A DNA stretch of 64,000 nt, from contig NZ_CP022314.1 of NCBI RefSeq assembly GCF_003352915.1, forward strand, positions 3,738,677 to 3,802,676, given 5' to 3'. Made by a program: the position numbers and the translations under genes. This DNA comes from Arthrobacter sp. PM3 (GTDB lineage Bacteria > Actinomycetota > Actinomycetes > Actinomycetales > Micrococcaceae). The notes under the pieces were generated by a model, which saw nothing but the letters and a program-made list of their open reading frames with translations, was not told the origin of the DNA and did not search any database. Positions 35,005-46,450 of this stretch are shown here, piece by piece (within the stretch, counting starts at the first letter, position 1; every line of letters begins with the position of its first letter).

Positions 35005-35916
35005 TCAGTGGATCGGTGTGAAGGCGCTGATCCTGAAGCGCGCGGAGACGGGCGTCCGCGGCGGCAGCCCCGCTTCGAGAGCGGCCAGCGCGGCGAGGTC
35101 CAGGTGGTGCCCGGCCGGCCCCATGAGGGCAAGGTTGGCGACGTCGCGCGGGCTCAGTGACAGCTCCACGTCCAGGTCGCTTGCCGCGACCGGCGTGAAG
35201 TGTTGCTGCAAGGAGGCCGCGAGCCGCTCGTCCTTCGCGGGCTCGATCCCGAGCATGCCGGCCCGGCGGGCGATCTCCGCGAGGTGCCCGGGCCGTGGCG
35301 TGACCACCACCAGGCGGCCACCGGTGCGCAGGACCCTGGCGAACTCTGTTGCGTTGCGGGGCGCGAAGACCACCGTGACGACGTCCACCGCGCTGTCCGG
35401 CACCGGCAGCGGCTGCCAGACATCCCCGACGACGTTCAGGGCCTCCGGGTTCATCCTGGCGGCCCGGCGCAGGGCGAACTTGGAGATGTCCAGGCCGAGC
35501 GCCGCCACCGGCGCACGGTCCCGGGAAACGGATTGTTCTGGGCCGGGGTTCCGGGCTGCCCGGTCCCGGGCAGCCCAATCCAGCAGGGTCCGGAGGTAAT
35601 GGCCAGTACCTGTGCCGGCGTCGAGCACCGCTGGCCGGGCGGCCGGGGTCAGAGCCGGCGCGGCCAGGCCGGCCACAGCTTCGGCGAGGGGGCGGTAGTG
35701 CCCGGCGGACAGGAAATCGAAGCGCGCGGCGACCATGTCTGCTGAATCCGCCTCGAACACTGTCCCTTTGCCCACCAGGAAGTTGAAGTAGCCCTGCTTG
35801 GCCGCATCGAAGCTGTGGCCCGTGCCGCACACGAGGTTCCTTGTGCCGCCGTCGCCGTACCGGAGGTTGCCCCGGCACACCGGGCACAGCAGGGGAAAGG
35901 CGGGAACGGGAGGCAT
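35005..35916 (-). CDS. RlmA-like 23S rRNA (guanine-N1)-methyltransferase family protein
   Basis: A 303-residue SAM-dependent methyltransferase. The N-terminal zinc finger CPVCRGNLRYG ... CGTGHSFD (C11, C14, then C30 and H34) is followed by AKQGYFNFLVG, characteristic of the RlmA(I)/RlmA(II) family that methylates G745/G748 of 23S rRNA. The SAM site is VLDAGTGTGHYLRTLL (about 97). The C-terminal segment reads VTVVFAPRNATEFARVLRTGG. RlmA(II) members give tylosin resistance; which base is modified here is unknown. A TAGGAT box lies six bases before the ATG. Confidence 0.88.
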   Translation of the reverse strand: MPPVPAFPLLCPVCRGNLRYGDGGTRNLVCGTGHSFDAAKQGYFNFLVGKGTVFEADSADMVAARFDFLSAGHYRPLAEAVAGLAAPALTPAARPAVLDAGTGTGHYLRTLLDWAARDRAARNPGPEQSVSRDRAPVAALGLDISKFALRRAARMNPEALNVVGDVWQPLPVPDSAVDVVTVVFAPRNATEFARVLRTGGRLVVVTPRPGHLAEIARRAGMLGIEPAKDERLAASLQQHFTPVAASDLDVELSLSPRDVANLALMGPAGHHLDLAALAALEAGLPPRTPVSARFRISAFTPIH

Positions 35917-36025
35917 ACCTTCATCCTAGACGCGGATCCAGAGGCGCTCTGGAGACCCGGAGCCGCCCGCCCGCCGCGGCGCACCGTGACCGCGTGAGGT
36001 ATTTCACAGCCGGGGCGGCACGGGC

Positions 36026-36031
36026 TAGGCT
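36026..36031 (+). promoter_or_regulatory. -10 box of a leaderless promoter, S9 peptidase gene
   Basis: TAGGCT, seven bases, then the GTG at 36039. Confidence 0.6.
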
Positions 36032-36038
36032 CGCACAC

Positions 36039-38099
36039 GTGAAATCCGAACATCTCCCGCTGCTCAATTCCGTTTCCGTCCCCGCCGTGCACCCGGACGG
36101 CACCCGCGCCGTCGTGTCCGTGACCCGACCGGACTTCGACGCCGACTCCTACGTGGGCCAGTTGTGGAGCATTCCCCTTGACCCGCACGGGCCGGACCAG
36201 CGGCCGCGCCGCCTCACCCGCGGTTTCCGCGATACGGCGCCGGAGTTTTCGCCGGACGGCCGCACACTGGCCTTCCTGCGGTCGGCCGCCGGCGGAAAGC
36301 CCCAGCTCCACGTCGTGGAGGCCGACGGCGGCGAACCGCAGCCGCTCACGGCAGCGCCGCTGGGGGTCGGCTCCTTTGCCTGGTCGCCGGATTCGGCGCG
36401 CATCGTCTTCACGTCCCGGACCCCGGCGGAGGGCCGCTACGGCAGCATCGACGGCGTCGGTGCCGGCAGCGAGGACGCCCGCCTGATCACCGATTTCCAG
36501 TACCGGATGAACGGACTGGGCTACACCGCCGACAAGCCCCTGCAGCTGTTCGTCCTCGAGGTCCCCGCACTGGACGCCGAGCCGAAGGTCGCCCCCGCCG
36601 GGCGCGCCGCGAAAGCCCTCGGCGCTGCCGCCGATCCCAAAGGCACCGCCGCCGCCATGCTCCCGGCCGCCACACAGCTCACCAGCGGGCCGGCCGACCA
36701 CGACGGCGCCAGCTTCAGCGGTGACGGCGGCACCATCTATTTCACCGCTGCCCTGCACGAAGGCCGCGACGCCGACCTCGTCAGCGGGATCTATGCGGTC
36801 CCGGCCGCCGGCGGAGATCCGCAGCCCGTCACGCCGGCGAATGCCGGTCGGCAAAGCGTCACGGCCGTGCGCCAGTCCGCCGACGGGCAGTGGCTGTTCT
36901 TCCTTGCCCAGCAGCTGGGGCCGTCAGGCAAGGACTTCGTGGCCCGGAACACCGCCCTGTTTGCCATGCCGGCCGCCGGCGGGACCGCGACGGCGCTCAG
37001 CGACGCCGAGACCATGGACCTCTCTGCCAGCAGCCGGATCCAGCTGCGCGGCGCCGCGGCCGCCCTGGTGCTCAACAATGCGCGCGGAACGGTGGAGCTT
37101 CACGAGTTCGGCGCGGACGGCAGCCACACCGTGCTCCTGGACGGCAACCGCGTGGTGACCGGCGCCGCCGCCGGCGGCGGCGCGCTCGTGGTCAGTTTCA
37201 GCGACCCCTCGACCGCCGGTGATGTCGCTGTCGTGGACGCCGGACAGCCCAGGCGTCTGACTGACTTCTCCGAACCGCTGCGCCGCCTGGCCGGGATCAT
37301 CGAGCCGCAGGAGCTGACGCTGCCGTCTTCCGACGGCTACCCGGTCCATGGCTGGCTTGTGAAGCCGGAGGGTCCCGGGCCGCACCCGGTCCTGCTGAAC
37401 ATCCACGGCGGCCCGTTTGCCCAGTTCAGCGTGGCATTGTTCGACGAAGCCCAGGTCTACGCCGGGGCCGGCTACGCCGTGCTCATGTGTAATCCGCGGG
37501 GTTCGGCCGGCTACGGCCAGGCGCACGGACGGTCGATCAAGGAGCGGATGGGCAGCGTGGACATGCAGGACGTCCTGGCATTCCTGGACGGGGCCGTGGA
37601 GAAATTCGAGGACCTGGACGCCGGGAACGTCGGCATCATGGGCGGTTCCTACGGCGGCTACCTCACCGCCTGGACCATCAGCCATGACCACCGGTTCCGG
37701 GCCGCCATCGTTGAACGCGGTTTCCTGGATCCGGTCAGCTTCATCGGGTCCTCGGATATCGGCTGGTTCTTCGGTGGCGAATACACGGGCCGGTCGGCGG
37801 AGCAGATGGCGGCCCAGAGTCCCATGGCCCGCGTGGACCAGGTCCGGACGCCCTCGCTGGTGATCCACAGCGAGGATGACCTCCGGTGCCCCGTGGAGCA
37901 GGGCCAGCGGTACTTCACCGCCCTCAAACAGTCCGGGGTCGAGACCGGGTTCCTGGTCTTCCCGGGGGAGAACCACGAACTCTCGCGCTCCGGCACCCCG
38001 CATCACCGCAGGCAGCGGTTCGACGAGATCCTCCGGTGGTGGGCGCGTTACCTGCCCTCAGCCGGGAATCCGGCGCCGCAGTCCCAGCAGCAGGCCTAA
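36039..38099 (+). CDS. S9 family (prolyl oligopeptidase-type) serine peptidase
   Basis: A 686-residue cytosolic peptidase of the acylaminoacyl-peptidase/S9C kind. The N-terminal two thirds form a beta propeller with TolB-like repeats (DTAPEFSPDGRTLAF, SFAWSPDSARIVFTS). The C-terminal alpha/beta hydrolase has oxyanion residues in NIHGGPF, nucleophile S537 in GGSYGGY, D613 in SEDDLRCP and H646 in GENHELS. No signal peptide is present. The GTG at 36039 follows a -10-like box, so longer upstream frames are not used. It converges with def, and the stops overlap. Confidence 0.93.
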   Translation: MKSEHLPLLNSVSVPAVHPDGTRAVVSVTRPDFDADSYVGQLWSIPLDPHGPDQRPRRLTRGFRDTAPEFSPDGRTLAFLRSAAGGKPQLHVVEADGGEPQPLTAAPLGVGSFAWSPDSARIVFTSRTPAEGRYGSIDGVGAGSEDARLITDFQYRMNGLGYTADKPLQLFVLEVPALDAEPKVAPAGRAAKALGAAADPKGTAAAMLPAATQLTSGPADHDGASFSGDGGTIYFTAALHEGRDADLVSGIYAVPAAGGDPQPVTPANAGRQSVTAVRQSADGQWLFFLAQQLGPSGKDFVARNTALFAMPAAGGTATALSDAETMDLSASSRIQLRGAAAALVLNNARGTVELHEFGADGSHTVLLDGNRVVTGAAAGGGALVVSFSDPSTAGDVAVVDAGQPRRLTDFSEPLRRLAGIIEPQELTLPSSDGYPVHGWLVKPEGPGPHPVLLNIHGGPFAQFSVALFDEAQVYAGAGYAVLMCNPRGSAGYGQAHGRSIKERMGSVDMQDVLAFLDGAVEKFEDLDAGNVGIMGGSYGGYLTAWTISHDHRFRAAIVERGFLDPVSFIGSSDIGWFFGGEYTGRSAEQMAAQSPMARVDQVRTPSLVIHSEDDLRCPVEQGQRYFTALKQSGVETGFLVFPGENHELSRSGTPHHRRQRFDEILRWWARYLPSAGNPAPQSQQQA

Positions 38100-38770
38100 G
38101 AGCCGTCCACCGGGCCCGGCAGGAATCCCAGTTCCTGCCGGGCCCGGGTGATGTCGGGCTGGGCCCAGCGGGCCGAATACTCCGCGTTGCTGCTGAGGGA
38201 GCGCAGCTCGGCCCGGTCGAGGTAAAGGATGCCGTGCACGTGGTCGGCCTCATGCTGGACGATGCGTGCCTGCCATCCGGTGAAGGTCCGCTGCAACTGC
38301 GTTCCGTCCGGTGCCGTGAAGTCGAGCTGCACGGTCTCCGGCCGCAGCACCGCGGCCTGCAGGCCTCCCACGGACAGGCAGCCTTCGTAGAAGGCCACGG
38401 CCGTGGTGCCTACCGGCTGGTAGCGCGGGTTCAGCATAGCGAAGAACGGCAGCGGCTCGCGGCCGCGAACGGACGCCACGTCGGGGTCGACGGGGAACTG
38501 GTCTTCCAGCACGGCGATCTGCAGCGGAATCCCCAGCTGCGGTGCCGCCAGCCCGACGCCCGGGGCTTTGTGCATGACGCTGCGCATGAGGTCGATAAGG
38601 TGGCCGAGCTCGGTGTCGGTCAACTGGCCGTCATAGGGTGCGGCCACGTGCCGCAGCACCGGGTGGCCCGCCTGGACAATGTGCGGAAGGATGCCCGCGC
38701 CCAGAATTTGCTGGACGGTCTCGGAAATCCGGGCGGCGCTGTAGTCTGTGGGCCTCGCATCAAAGGACAT
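38096..38770 (-). CDS. def: peptide deformylase
   Basis: A 224-residue metalloenzyme that removes the formyl group from new proteins. All three family motifs are present: GVGLAAPQ (71-78), EGCLS (129-133; metal ligand C131) and HEADH (173-177; two His ligands and catalytic E174). An N-terminal extension of about 30 residues is longer than in classic Def. TAGTCT lies six bases before the ATG on the minus strand and overlaps the end of the neighbouring lipoprotein gene. It overlaps the S9 peptidase stop by four bases. Confidence 0.96.
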   Translation of the reverse strand: MSFDARPTDYSAARISETVQQILGAGILPHIVQAGHPVLRHVAAPYDGQLTDTELGHLIDLMRSVMHKAPGVGLAAPQLGIPLQIAVLEDQFPVDPDVASVRGREPLPFFAMLNPRYQPVGTTAVAFYEGCLSVGGLQAAVLRPETVQLDFTAPDGTQLQRTFTGWQARIVQHEADHVHGILYLDRAELRSLSSNAEYSARWAQPDITRARQELGFLPGPVDGS

Positions 38771-38776
38771 GCCCTC

Positions 38777-38782
38777 AGACTA
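38777..38782 (-). promoter_or_regulatory. -10 box of a leaderless promoter, def
   Basis: TAGTCT on the minus strand, six bases before the ATG of def, overlapping the stop codon of the upstream lipoprotein gene. Confidence 0.5.
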
Positions 38783-39802
38783 CTGGCGGCCGCAGGCGGT
38801 TGTAACAAAATCGTAGATACGAGCCCGAAGTTTGTCGCCGGCGTCGATCTTCAGAACACCCTCACGGCCTGCCACGCTGACCCGCAGGGGCAAGAGCGTG
38901 CCCACCTTGTCCTCGGCCACGGAGTGCGGATCGCAACGGGCGGGCCGGATGCTGAGCGGGAGTCCCACCGCCGGTCCGCCGGGCCGGAGCGTCAGCATCC
39001 GGGGCCACGGCGCGGCCGGTGACTGCGCCAGCAGCGTGGTTTCATCAATGCGCTGTATCACCAGTTCGCCGGGAGCCGCTCCGCCGGCGGTGTCCGTCCC
39101 GGCACTGGTCGGCGTGATCAGCAGGCGGACGACGGCGGTGCGCCCGTCCGGGGACGCCTCGAGGTTCGGATCGAGCATGATGGTGGCGACGGCGGCGGCC
39201 TCCTTGCGCAGGCACAGCTCGGCGTTGTTCCGCGCCAGGACGCCGAACGGGTCAGCGGCTGCGGCTGCAGCGACCGTCGGCGCCGGCGTTGGCGATTGTG
39301 GTCCGGGCACGGTGCCGGCAGGCGTCGACAGCCGCAGCGACACGTGTGCCGATGCAGCCGGAGCGCCACTTTGGTCCGACGGTGAGACCGGGGCGGAGGC
39401 TGCCGCGGGGGTGGCGCAGTCCGGTGCAGGGAGCGGCGCAGGCAGGCTCTTCGTCTGCCCGGGCGGAAGCTGGATCCCGCCGGGCTGGGCCGGCCAGGTG
39501 ATCGGGCCGGAGAAGAGCGGGCTGTTCAGCTCGGCACCGAGGACCGTCAGGATTCCGCCGGTGGTGTTGGTGAGCTGTATCTCGATGATCTGCTTGCTGT
39601 AGTTGTCGCGGAACTGGCTGATTTCCGCGGTCACGGGCCCGGCGGCTGTCGCCGCCTTCGCCGCTGCGGGAGTCGCCGGTGCAGTGCCGGCTTTCCCGCT
39701 GCCCGTACCGGAGCTGCAGGCTCCCGTCACGCCAACCACCCACACGGCAACCGCAACCCGCCACAGGGTTCGGTGCCGGCGCAGTGCGGGGACGCCGTCC
39801 AT
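38780..39802 (-). CDS. hypothetical lipoprotein (340 aa)
   Basis: A secreted protein with a signal peptide (WRVAVAVWVVGVTGAC) and a lipobox-like VTGAC about residue 24-28, followed by a low-complexity A/T/P linker. Two beta-rich regions follow: one around ITAEISQFRDNYSKQ-like sequence to the first half, and one from ELCLRKEAAAVATIMLD to the C-terminus, separated by a long Pro/Ala linker. The end contains paired cysteines. I do not recognise the family. I chose ATG 39802 because the TAGACT box at 39809-39814 then has its normal six-base spacing; GTG at 39808 would lie against the box. Confidence 0.78.
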   Translation of the reverse strand: MDGVPALRRHRTLWRVAVAVWVVGVTGACSSGTGSGKAGTAPATPAAAKAATAAGPVTAEISQFRDNYSKQIIEIQLTNTTGGILTVLGAELNSPLFSGPITWPAQPGGIQLPPGQTKSLPAPLPAPDCATPAAASAPVSPSDQSGAPAASAHVSLRLSTPAGTVPGPQSPTPAPTVAAAAAADPFGVLARNNAELCLRKEAAAVATIMLDPNLEASPDGRTAVVRLLITPTSAGTDTAGGAAPGELVIQRIDETTLLAQSPAAPWPRMLTLRPGGPAVGLPLSIRPARCDPHSVAEDKVGTLLPLRVSVAGREGVLKIDAGDKLRARIYDFVTTACGRQ

Positions 39803-39856
39803 GCGCACAGTCTATTCCTGCGACAGCTCGTGATCCGCCTGCCCGTGCAGGATGCG

Positions 39857-41020
39857 TCAGTGCATGGTGAAGCGGCGCGCAATCAAGGAGTTCAGCGCAG
39901 GGACGGCCGCCACGCCCCCGATGGCACAGTTGCGCGCCGCCAGGAGCCGGTCCGGGAGGGGCCGGCCCAGGGCCATGTTGATTTCCGCCTGTCGGGCGGC
40001 CTTGGCCGCGGCCCGCAGCCGGGCCAGCTCAAAATCCCGCAGCCGGCGCGCTATGTCCTGCCCGTCCCGCGCCGCCGTCACAAGCGGGGCCAGGGCGGCG
40101 GCATCCAGCCAGCCCAGGTTCATGCCTTGTCCGCCGATGGGGCTGACCTCATGGGCGGCATCCCCGATCAGCACTGTCCGGCCGGACACCATCCGGCGCG
40201 CCAGGCGGGTGCGGACGCCGAAGCTGCTGAGCATGCTGTTGCTTCCCTCATCCACCTCGTGCCCCGTCCGCTCGCGCACGCAGTGGGCCAACCAGCGGGG
40301 GTCGGGACTGCGGCCGCCGGCTTGCACGTCACGGGCTGCAGGATCGCCGGGACCCAGCCGGACCACCCAGCGGCGCAGCCGTCCCGGCAGGGGGAACGAT
40401 TCCACGATGCCTGCGCCTGCCAGGAACAGGGCAGCGTCAGGACCAAACCCCGTTCCGTCCGCAAAGTCACCCATGAGGTATCTGTCCGGGTAGTCCTTGC
40501 CGCGGACGCCAACGCCCTGCAGACCGCGCACCCCGGACCGCACCCCGTCGGCAGCGATGACCAGCGGCGCCGAATACCGGGCCGGTCCGTGCGGACCGGC
40601 CGCCTCCACGGAAACCCGGGCGTCGTCGCCGCAGAGCCCGGTGACGCGCACGCCGCGGTGCAGGGCGCCGCCGTCGAGCTCATTGACGCGCTGTTCCAGC
40701 AGCACCTCGGTGCGGGCCTGGGGCAGGGACAGCACGAACGGAAAGCGCTCCGACACACCGTCGAAGGACATGGTGGCGAGCGTCTTTCCCCGGGCCACGG
40801 CGACTCCGCGGCGGATCCGGACGCCCTCGGCCACGAGGGCGTCCGCAGCGCCGGCCCGGGCCAGGGCGGCGAGCGACGGCGGATGGATGCCGATGGCACG
40901 TGAATGAGGTTCCGGCCCACGTCGCTGTTCGAGCACCTGCACCTCCAGCCCCTCCTGCAGCAGGAGCGCGGCCGTGAACAGACCCACCGGGCCCGCGCCG
41001 ATGATCAGCACGTCAGCCAC
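39857..41020 (-). CDS. FAD-dependent monooxygenase (SrsC-like hydroxylase)
   Basis: A 387-residue class A flavoprotein hydroxylase. It has the dinucleotide motif IIGAGPVGLFTAALLL (residues 5-20), the DG motif VIAADGVRSGVR (about 154) and the GD motif VLIGDAAHEVSPIGGQGMNLG (about 281). Its gene overlaps the methyltransferase gene by eight bases and is the last of three. The order polyketide synthase-methyltransferase-hydroxylase equals srsA-srsB-srsC of Streptomyces griseus, where SrsC oxidises alkylresorcinols to quinol/quinone lipids. The same role is inferred here. Related UbiH-type enzymes are the alternative. Confidence 0.88.
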   Translation of the reverse strand: MADVLIIGAGPVGLFTAALLLQEGLEVQVLEQRRGPEPHSRAIGIHPPSLAALARAGAADALVAEGVRIRRGVAVARGKTLATMSFDGVSERFPFVLSLPQARTEVLLEQRVNELDGGALHRGVRVTGLCGDDARVSVEAAGPHGPARYSAPLVIAADGVRSGVRGLQGVGVRGKDYPDRYLMGDFADGTGFGPDAALFLAGAGIVESFPLPGRLRRWVVRLGPGDPAARDVQAGGRSPDPRWLAHCVRERTGHEVDEGSNSMLSSFGVRTRLARRMVSGRTVLIGDAAHEVSPIGGQGMNLGWLDAAALAPLVTAARDGQDIARRLRDFELARLRAAAKAARQAEINMALGRPLPDRLLAARNCAIGGVAAVPALNSLIARRFTMH

Positions 41021-41753
41021 GGTCAGCGGGTCCCCGCGGCCGGCCGGCGGCAGCGTCCAGGCGCAGCACGTTCCGGAACGGTGCCCGGCGGGCCACCGTC
41101 CAGCCCGGGGGAGCGGCGGCGGCCAGCTCCGTGGCGGTGTAGCTGCGCCGGATTGAGGTCAGCCCGTCCTGCCGGATGTAGGAGCCCGTGAACACCCAGG
41201 ACACGGCGAAGAAGAGCGCATAGGCGGCGGGGCTGCGGCGCAGGTCGTTGTGGATCACCCTGCCCCGGGACAACGTGGCCGACTCGGCGAGAAACGCCGG
41301 AAGCCCGTCAAGGTGATGCAGCACGTGGTTGGACACCACGAGGTCGTACCGCCGGCCTTCGCCGACCAGGTCCGCCGCCGTCGCCTGACGGAAGGTGACG
41401 CCGGAACCGGCGTGCCGGCTCCGGGCGAAAAGGCTCGCCCGGGGGTCCGGGTCGATCGCCGTGACGTCCAGGAGCAGACCGTCCCGGGCGGCCCAGCGCG
41501 CCAGCAGCACCGGAACGTCGCCTCCGCCGCACCCGATGTCCAGCAGTTCGGTGCGAAGGTCCGCGCTCAACCGCGGCCGCACGTGTTCCCGGTAGAGGCC
41601 GTGCCAGCCGGCGAGCGCCCGGTTGATGAGCGCGAACTGCGCGTAGGTGCGCTCCAGGCGGCCCGGATCACAGCCGGGCAGGTCCATCTCCTCGACGGCG
41701 TCGGCCGCCCGCTGCCGTAGTAGTGTTGCCCGCAACAGAGCCGCCCGCAACAC
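41013..41753 (-). CDS. class I SAM-dependent methyltransferase (SrsB-like position)
   Basis: A 246-residue methyltransferase with the SAM motif LLDIGCGGGDVPVLLARW (about residues 69-86), acidic motif II TAIDPDP and post-motif VVSNHVLHHLDG. The C-terminal part carries hydrophobic segments (ALFFAVSWVFTGSYI), which would suit a lipid substrate. In the srs system the second gene methylates the alkylresorcinol. The start is uncertain: an ATG further inside (MDLPGCDPGRLERTYAQF) fits homologues equally well. It begins nine bases after the polyketide synthase stop. Confidence 0.86.
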   Translation of the reverse strand: MLRAALLRATLLRQRAADAVEEMDLPGCDPGRLERTYAQFALINRALAGWHGLYREHVRPRLSADLRTELLDIGCGGGDVPVLLARWAARDGLLLDVTAIDPDPRASLFARSRHAGSGVTFRQATAADLVGEGRRYDLVVSNHVLHHLDGLPAFLAESATLSRGRVIHNDLRRSPAAYALFFAVSWVFTGSYIRQDGLTSIRRSYTATELAAAAPPGWTVARRAPFRNVLRLDAAAGRPRGPADRG

Positions 41754-41761
41754 GCCCGCGC

Positions 41762-43009
41762 TCAGGCCTGTGCCGCGACGGGTTGCTCTGCCGGCTTGCC
41801 GGCAAGCGCGCCGGGCGTCGCGGCTGCCGCCCCGGCAGGCCGCGGGGCTGCCAGCCGGGTGAACAACGCCGTCTCCACCGTCAGGCCCGGCCCGAAGGCC
41901 ATGGAGCAGATCCGTTCCTCTCCTGGTCGGACAGCAGCGTCCGCGCCGTCAGGTCCCCCGGGGGCGGCCGGCAGGTCGAGGATGTGCCTGATGACGAACA
42001 GGACGGTGGCGCTGCTCATGTTGCCGAAGTTGCGGAGAGTTTCGCGGGCCGGGATGAGCTGTTCGTCGCTGAGTTCCAGCCTGCTCTGGACCTTGTCCAG
42101 GATGCTCCGTCCGCCGGGATGGATCGCCCAGTGCCGGATGTCCCGGTACGGGAGGCCGTGCAGCGAACTGTCGCGGGACAGGAGGGGGTCGAGGGCACCG
42201 ATGATGTGGTCGTCGATGATGTGCGGGACATAGTTGCCCAGCACCATCTCAAAGCCTTCGTCACCGATGTTCCAGGCCATGGATTCCTCCCCGACCGGGG
42301 TGAGGACGGTTTCGAAGTGGTCCAGTTGCAGCAGGGCGGGTTCGCCCGGGATGTCCCGGGCCGTGATGACTGCCGCGGCGGCGCCGTCGGCGAACAGCGC
42401 CGAGCCCATGATGGTGTCCGGGTCGTTGGAGGTCCGGACGTGGAGCGAGCACAGTTCGGCGCAGACCACCAGCACCACGGCGCCGGGATCGGCCTCGCAG
42501 AAGGACTTGGCTGCCCGCAATGCCGGGAACGCGGCGTAGCAGCCCATGAAGCCCAGGTGGTAGCGCTGGACGGCAGGGTTCAGGCCGAGGGCGCGGACAA
42601 TCTTGTAGTCCGGGCCGGGATTGAAGAACCCGGTGCAGGAAACGGTGATTAGGTGGGTTACGTCCAGGGGATCGATTCCCTGACAGGCGTCCAGGGCGTT
42701 TTGGGCAGCCTCAATGAAGAGCTTGGTGGCTTCTGTGGCGAAGATGTCGTTCCGGACCTTGGTACTGGGGCTGAGCAGCAGTCCCGTGGCCGGATCGAAA
42801 AACTGGGGGTCCTGTGCCCGGCTGTCCGTGGTGAGTTCCTGCACCGCCGTGTGCCGGGTGTCGATGGCCGCGGAGTCGAAGCACGTGTTGACGAGCCGGG
42901 ATCCGAGCCTCGTCAGGCCCGGCTGGGCGGCGAACACTGCCCTGGCCTCGGGCTGGACCAGAATGGTCGGCGGGACTGCAGTTTCCAGAGACCTCAGGTA
43001 GACCGTCAT
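41762..43009 (-). CDS. type III polyketide synthase
   Basis: A 415-residue chalcone synthase-like homodimeric enzyme. It has the Cys-His-Asn triad: C157 in HLGFMGCYAAFPALR, H297 in HWAIHPGG and N330 in FGNMSSAT. The GFGPG-type loop reads MAFGPGLTVE (about 372). A C-terminal Ala/Pro tail of about 30 residues is extra. Such enzymes extend fatty acyl-CoA starters with malonyl-CoA to alkylresorcinols or pyrones; the two following genes are a methyltransferase and a flavin hydroxylase, as in the srsABC operon. The ATG lies opposite the AraC-type gene across 105 bases. Confidence 0.95.
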   Translation of the reverse strand: MTVYLRSLETAVPPTILVQPEARAVFAAQPGLTRLGSRLVNTCFDSAAIDTRHTAVQELTTDSRAQDPQFFDPATGLLLSPSTKVRNDIFATEATKLFIEAAQNALDACQGIDPLDVTHLITVSCTGFFNPGPDYKIVRALGLNPAVQRYHLGFMGCYAAFPALRAAKSFCEADPGAVVLVVCAELCSLHVRTSNDPDTIMGSALFADGAAAAVITARDIPGEPALLQLDHFETVLTPVGEESMAWNIGDEGFEMVLGNYVPHIIDDHIIGALDPLLSRDSSLHGLPYRDIRHWAIHPGGRSILDKVQSRLELSDEQLIPARETLRNFGNMSSATVLFVIRHILDLPAAPGGPDGADAAVRPGEERICSMAFGPGLTVETALFTRLAAPRPAGAAAATPGALAGKPAEQPVAAQA

Positions 43010-43114
43010 GGTTCATTCTCAGCGAGCATGCTGTCAAAGACAATGGACCGGCCCGAGAATCCCTGGCCCCGGCCGCGCTGGACAACACCGTCGCGGCGTA
43101 GCACGATCGCACAT

Positions 43115-43582
43115 GTGACCAGCATTCCCGCCCCCAGTCCGCAGCCAAGGGACGTCCAGCGTCTGCGGGACCTTGCGCGGCTGCGCCGGGTCCGAGACCG
43201 GATGGACAGGGAGTATGCGCAGCCGCTGGACGTCGAAGCCCTTGCCCGTGACGCGCACATGTCAGCCGGGCATCTCAGCCGCGAGTTCCGCCTGGCCTAC
43301 GGCGAGTCTCCGTACAGCTACCTCATGACGCGGCGGATTGAGCGGGCAATGGCGCTGCTGCGCCGCGGTGACATCAGCGTCACCGAGGCCTGTTTCGCCG
43401 TCGGCTGTTCCTCGCTGGGCACCTTCAGCACCCGCTTCACCGAGCTGGTCGGCGTGCCGCCGAGCGTCTACCGGCGGGAGGCGGCGCGCGCTCCCGCCGG
43501 GATGCCGTCCTGCGTGGTGAAACAGGTGACAAGACCGGTCAGGAATCGAGAAGCGCCCGCCGCCGGGCCGCAGCTAGCATGA
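43115..43582 (+). CDS. AraC family transcriptional regulator, DNA-binding domain only
   Basis: A 155-residue regulator with the two helix-turn-helix units of AraC/XylS proteins (PLDVEALARDAHMSAGHLSREF at about 37-58 and DISVTEACFAVGCSSLGTFSTRF at about 87-109). The family end motif GVPPSVYR follows. It has no separate sensor domain, so it may respond through levels or through its partner. I chose GTG 43115; a TAGCAC box ends ten bases before. It is divergent from the polyketide synthase gene, which it may control, and its stop overlaps the VOC gene start (ATGA). Confidence 0.88.
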   Translation: MTSIPAPSPQPRDVQRLRDLARLRRVRDRMDREYAQPLDVEALARDAHMSAGHLSREFRLAYGESPYSYLMTRRIERAMALLRRGDISVTEACFAVGCSSLGTFSTRFTELVGVPPSVYRREAARAPAGMPSCVVKQVTRPVRNREAPAAGPQLA

Positions 43583-43998
43583 ACGCCATGGACATCACAA
43601 TTCACGCGAGTTTTCTTCCACACAACGACCCCGACGCCTCCCTGGCGTTCTACCGCGACACCCTCGGTTTTGAGGTCCGCAACGACGTCGGCTACGGCGG
43701 GATGCGCTGGATCACCGTCGGCCCGGTGGGCCAGCCCGGCACCTCGATCGTGCTGGAGCCGCCGGCTGCGGATCCGGGCATTACCGACGAGGAACGCCGC
43801 ACCATCGCCGAAATGATCGCCAAGGGCACCTACGCGCGTGTACTGCTGGCAACCAGCGACGTCGACGGCACGTTCGAACGGCTGCAGGCCAGCGGCGCGG
43901 AGGTCGTCCAGGAGCCGACCGACCAGGCGTACGGGGTCCGCGACTGCGCGTTTCGCGATCCCGCGGGGAACCTGCTCCGGATCCAGGAGCCCCGCTGA
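43579..43998 (+). CDS. VOC family protein (glyoxalase/bleomycin-resistance type)
   Basis: A 139-residue protein with two beta-alpha-beta-beta-beta units of the vicinal-oxygen-chelate fold: ASFLPHNDPDASLAFYRDTLGFEV at the start and VLLATSDVDGTFERLQASGAEVV with CAFRDPAGNLLRIQEPR at the end. Members bind a metal or trap toxic compounds. It overlaps the AraC gene by four bases and lies 55 bases before the UvrA-like gene, so it probably belongs to a small resistance-type operon. The substrate is unknown. Confidence 0.9.
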   Translation: MNAMDITIHASFLPHNDPDASLAFYRDTLGFEVRNDVGYGGMRWITVGPVGQPGTSIVLEPPAADPGITDEERRTIAEMIAKGTYARVLLATSDVDGTFERLQASGAEVVQEPTDQAYGVRDCAFRDPAGNLLRIQEPR

Positions 43999-44053
43999 GC
44001 CCGGTGCCGCCGGATGAGACCAGACGTACTGCCCAATGACAGAGGGAGACACC

Positions 44054-46447
<2,394 letters not shown>

Positions 46448-46450
46448 GCG

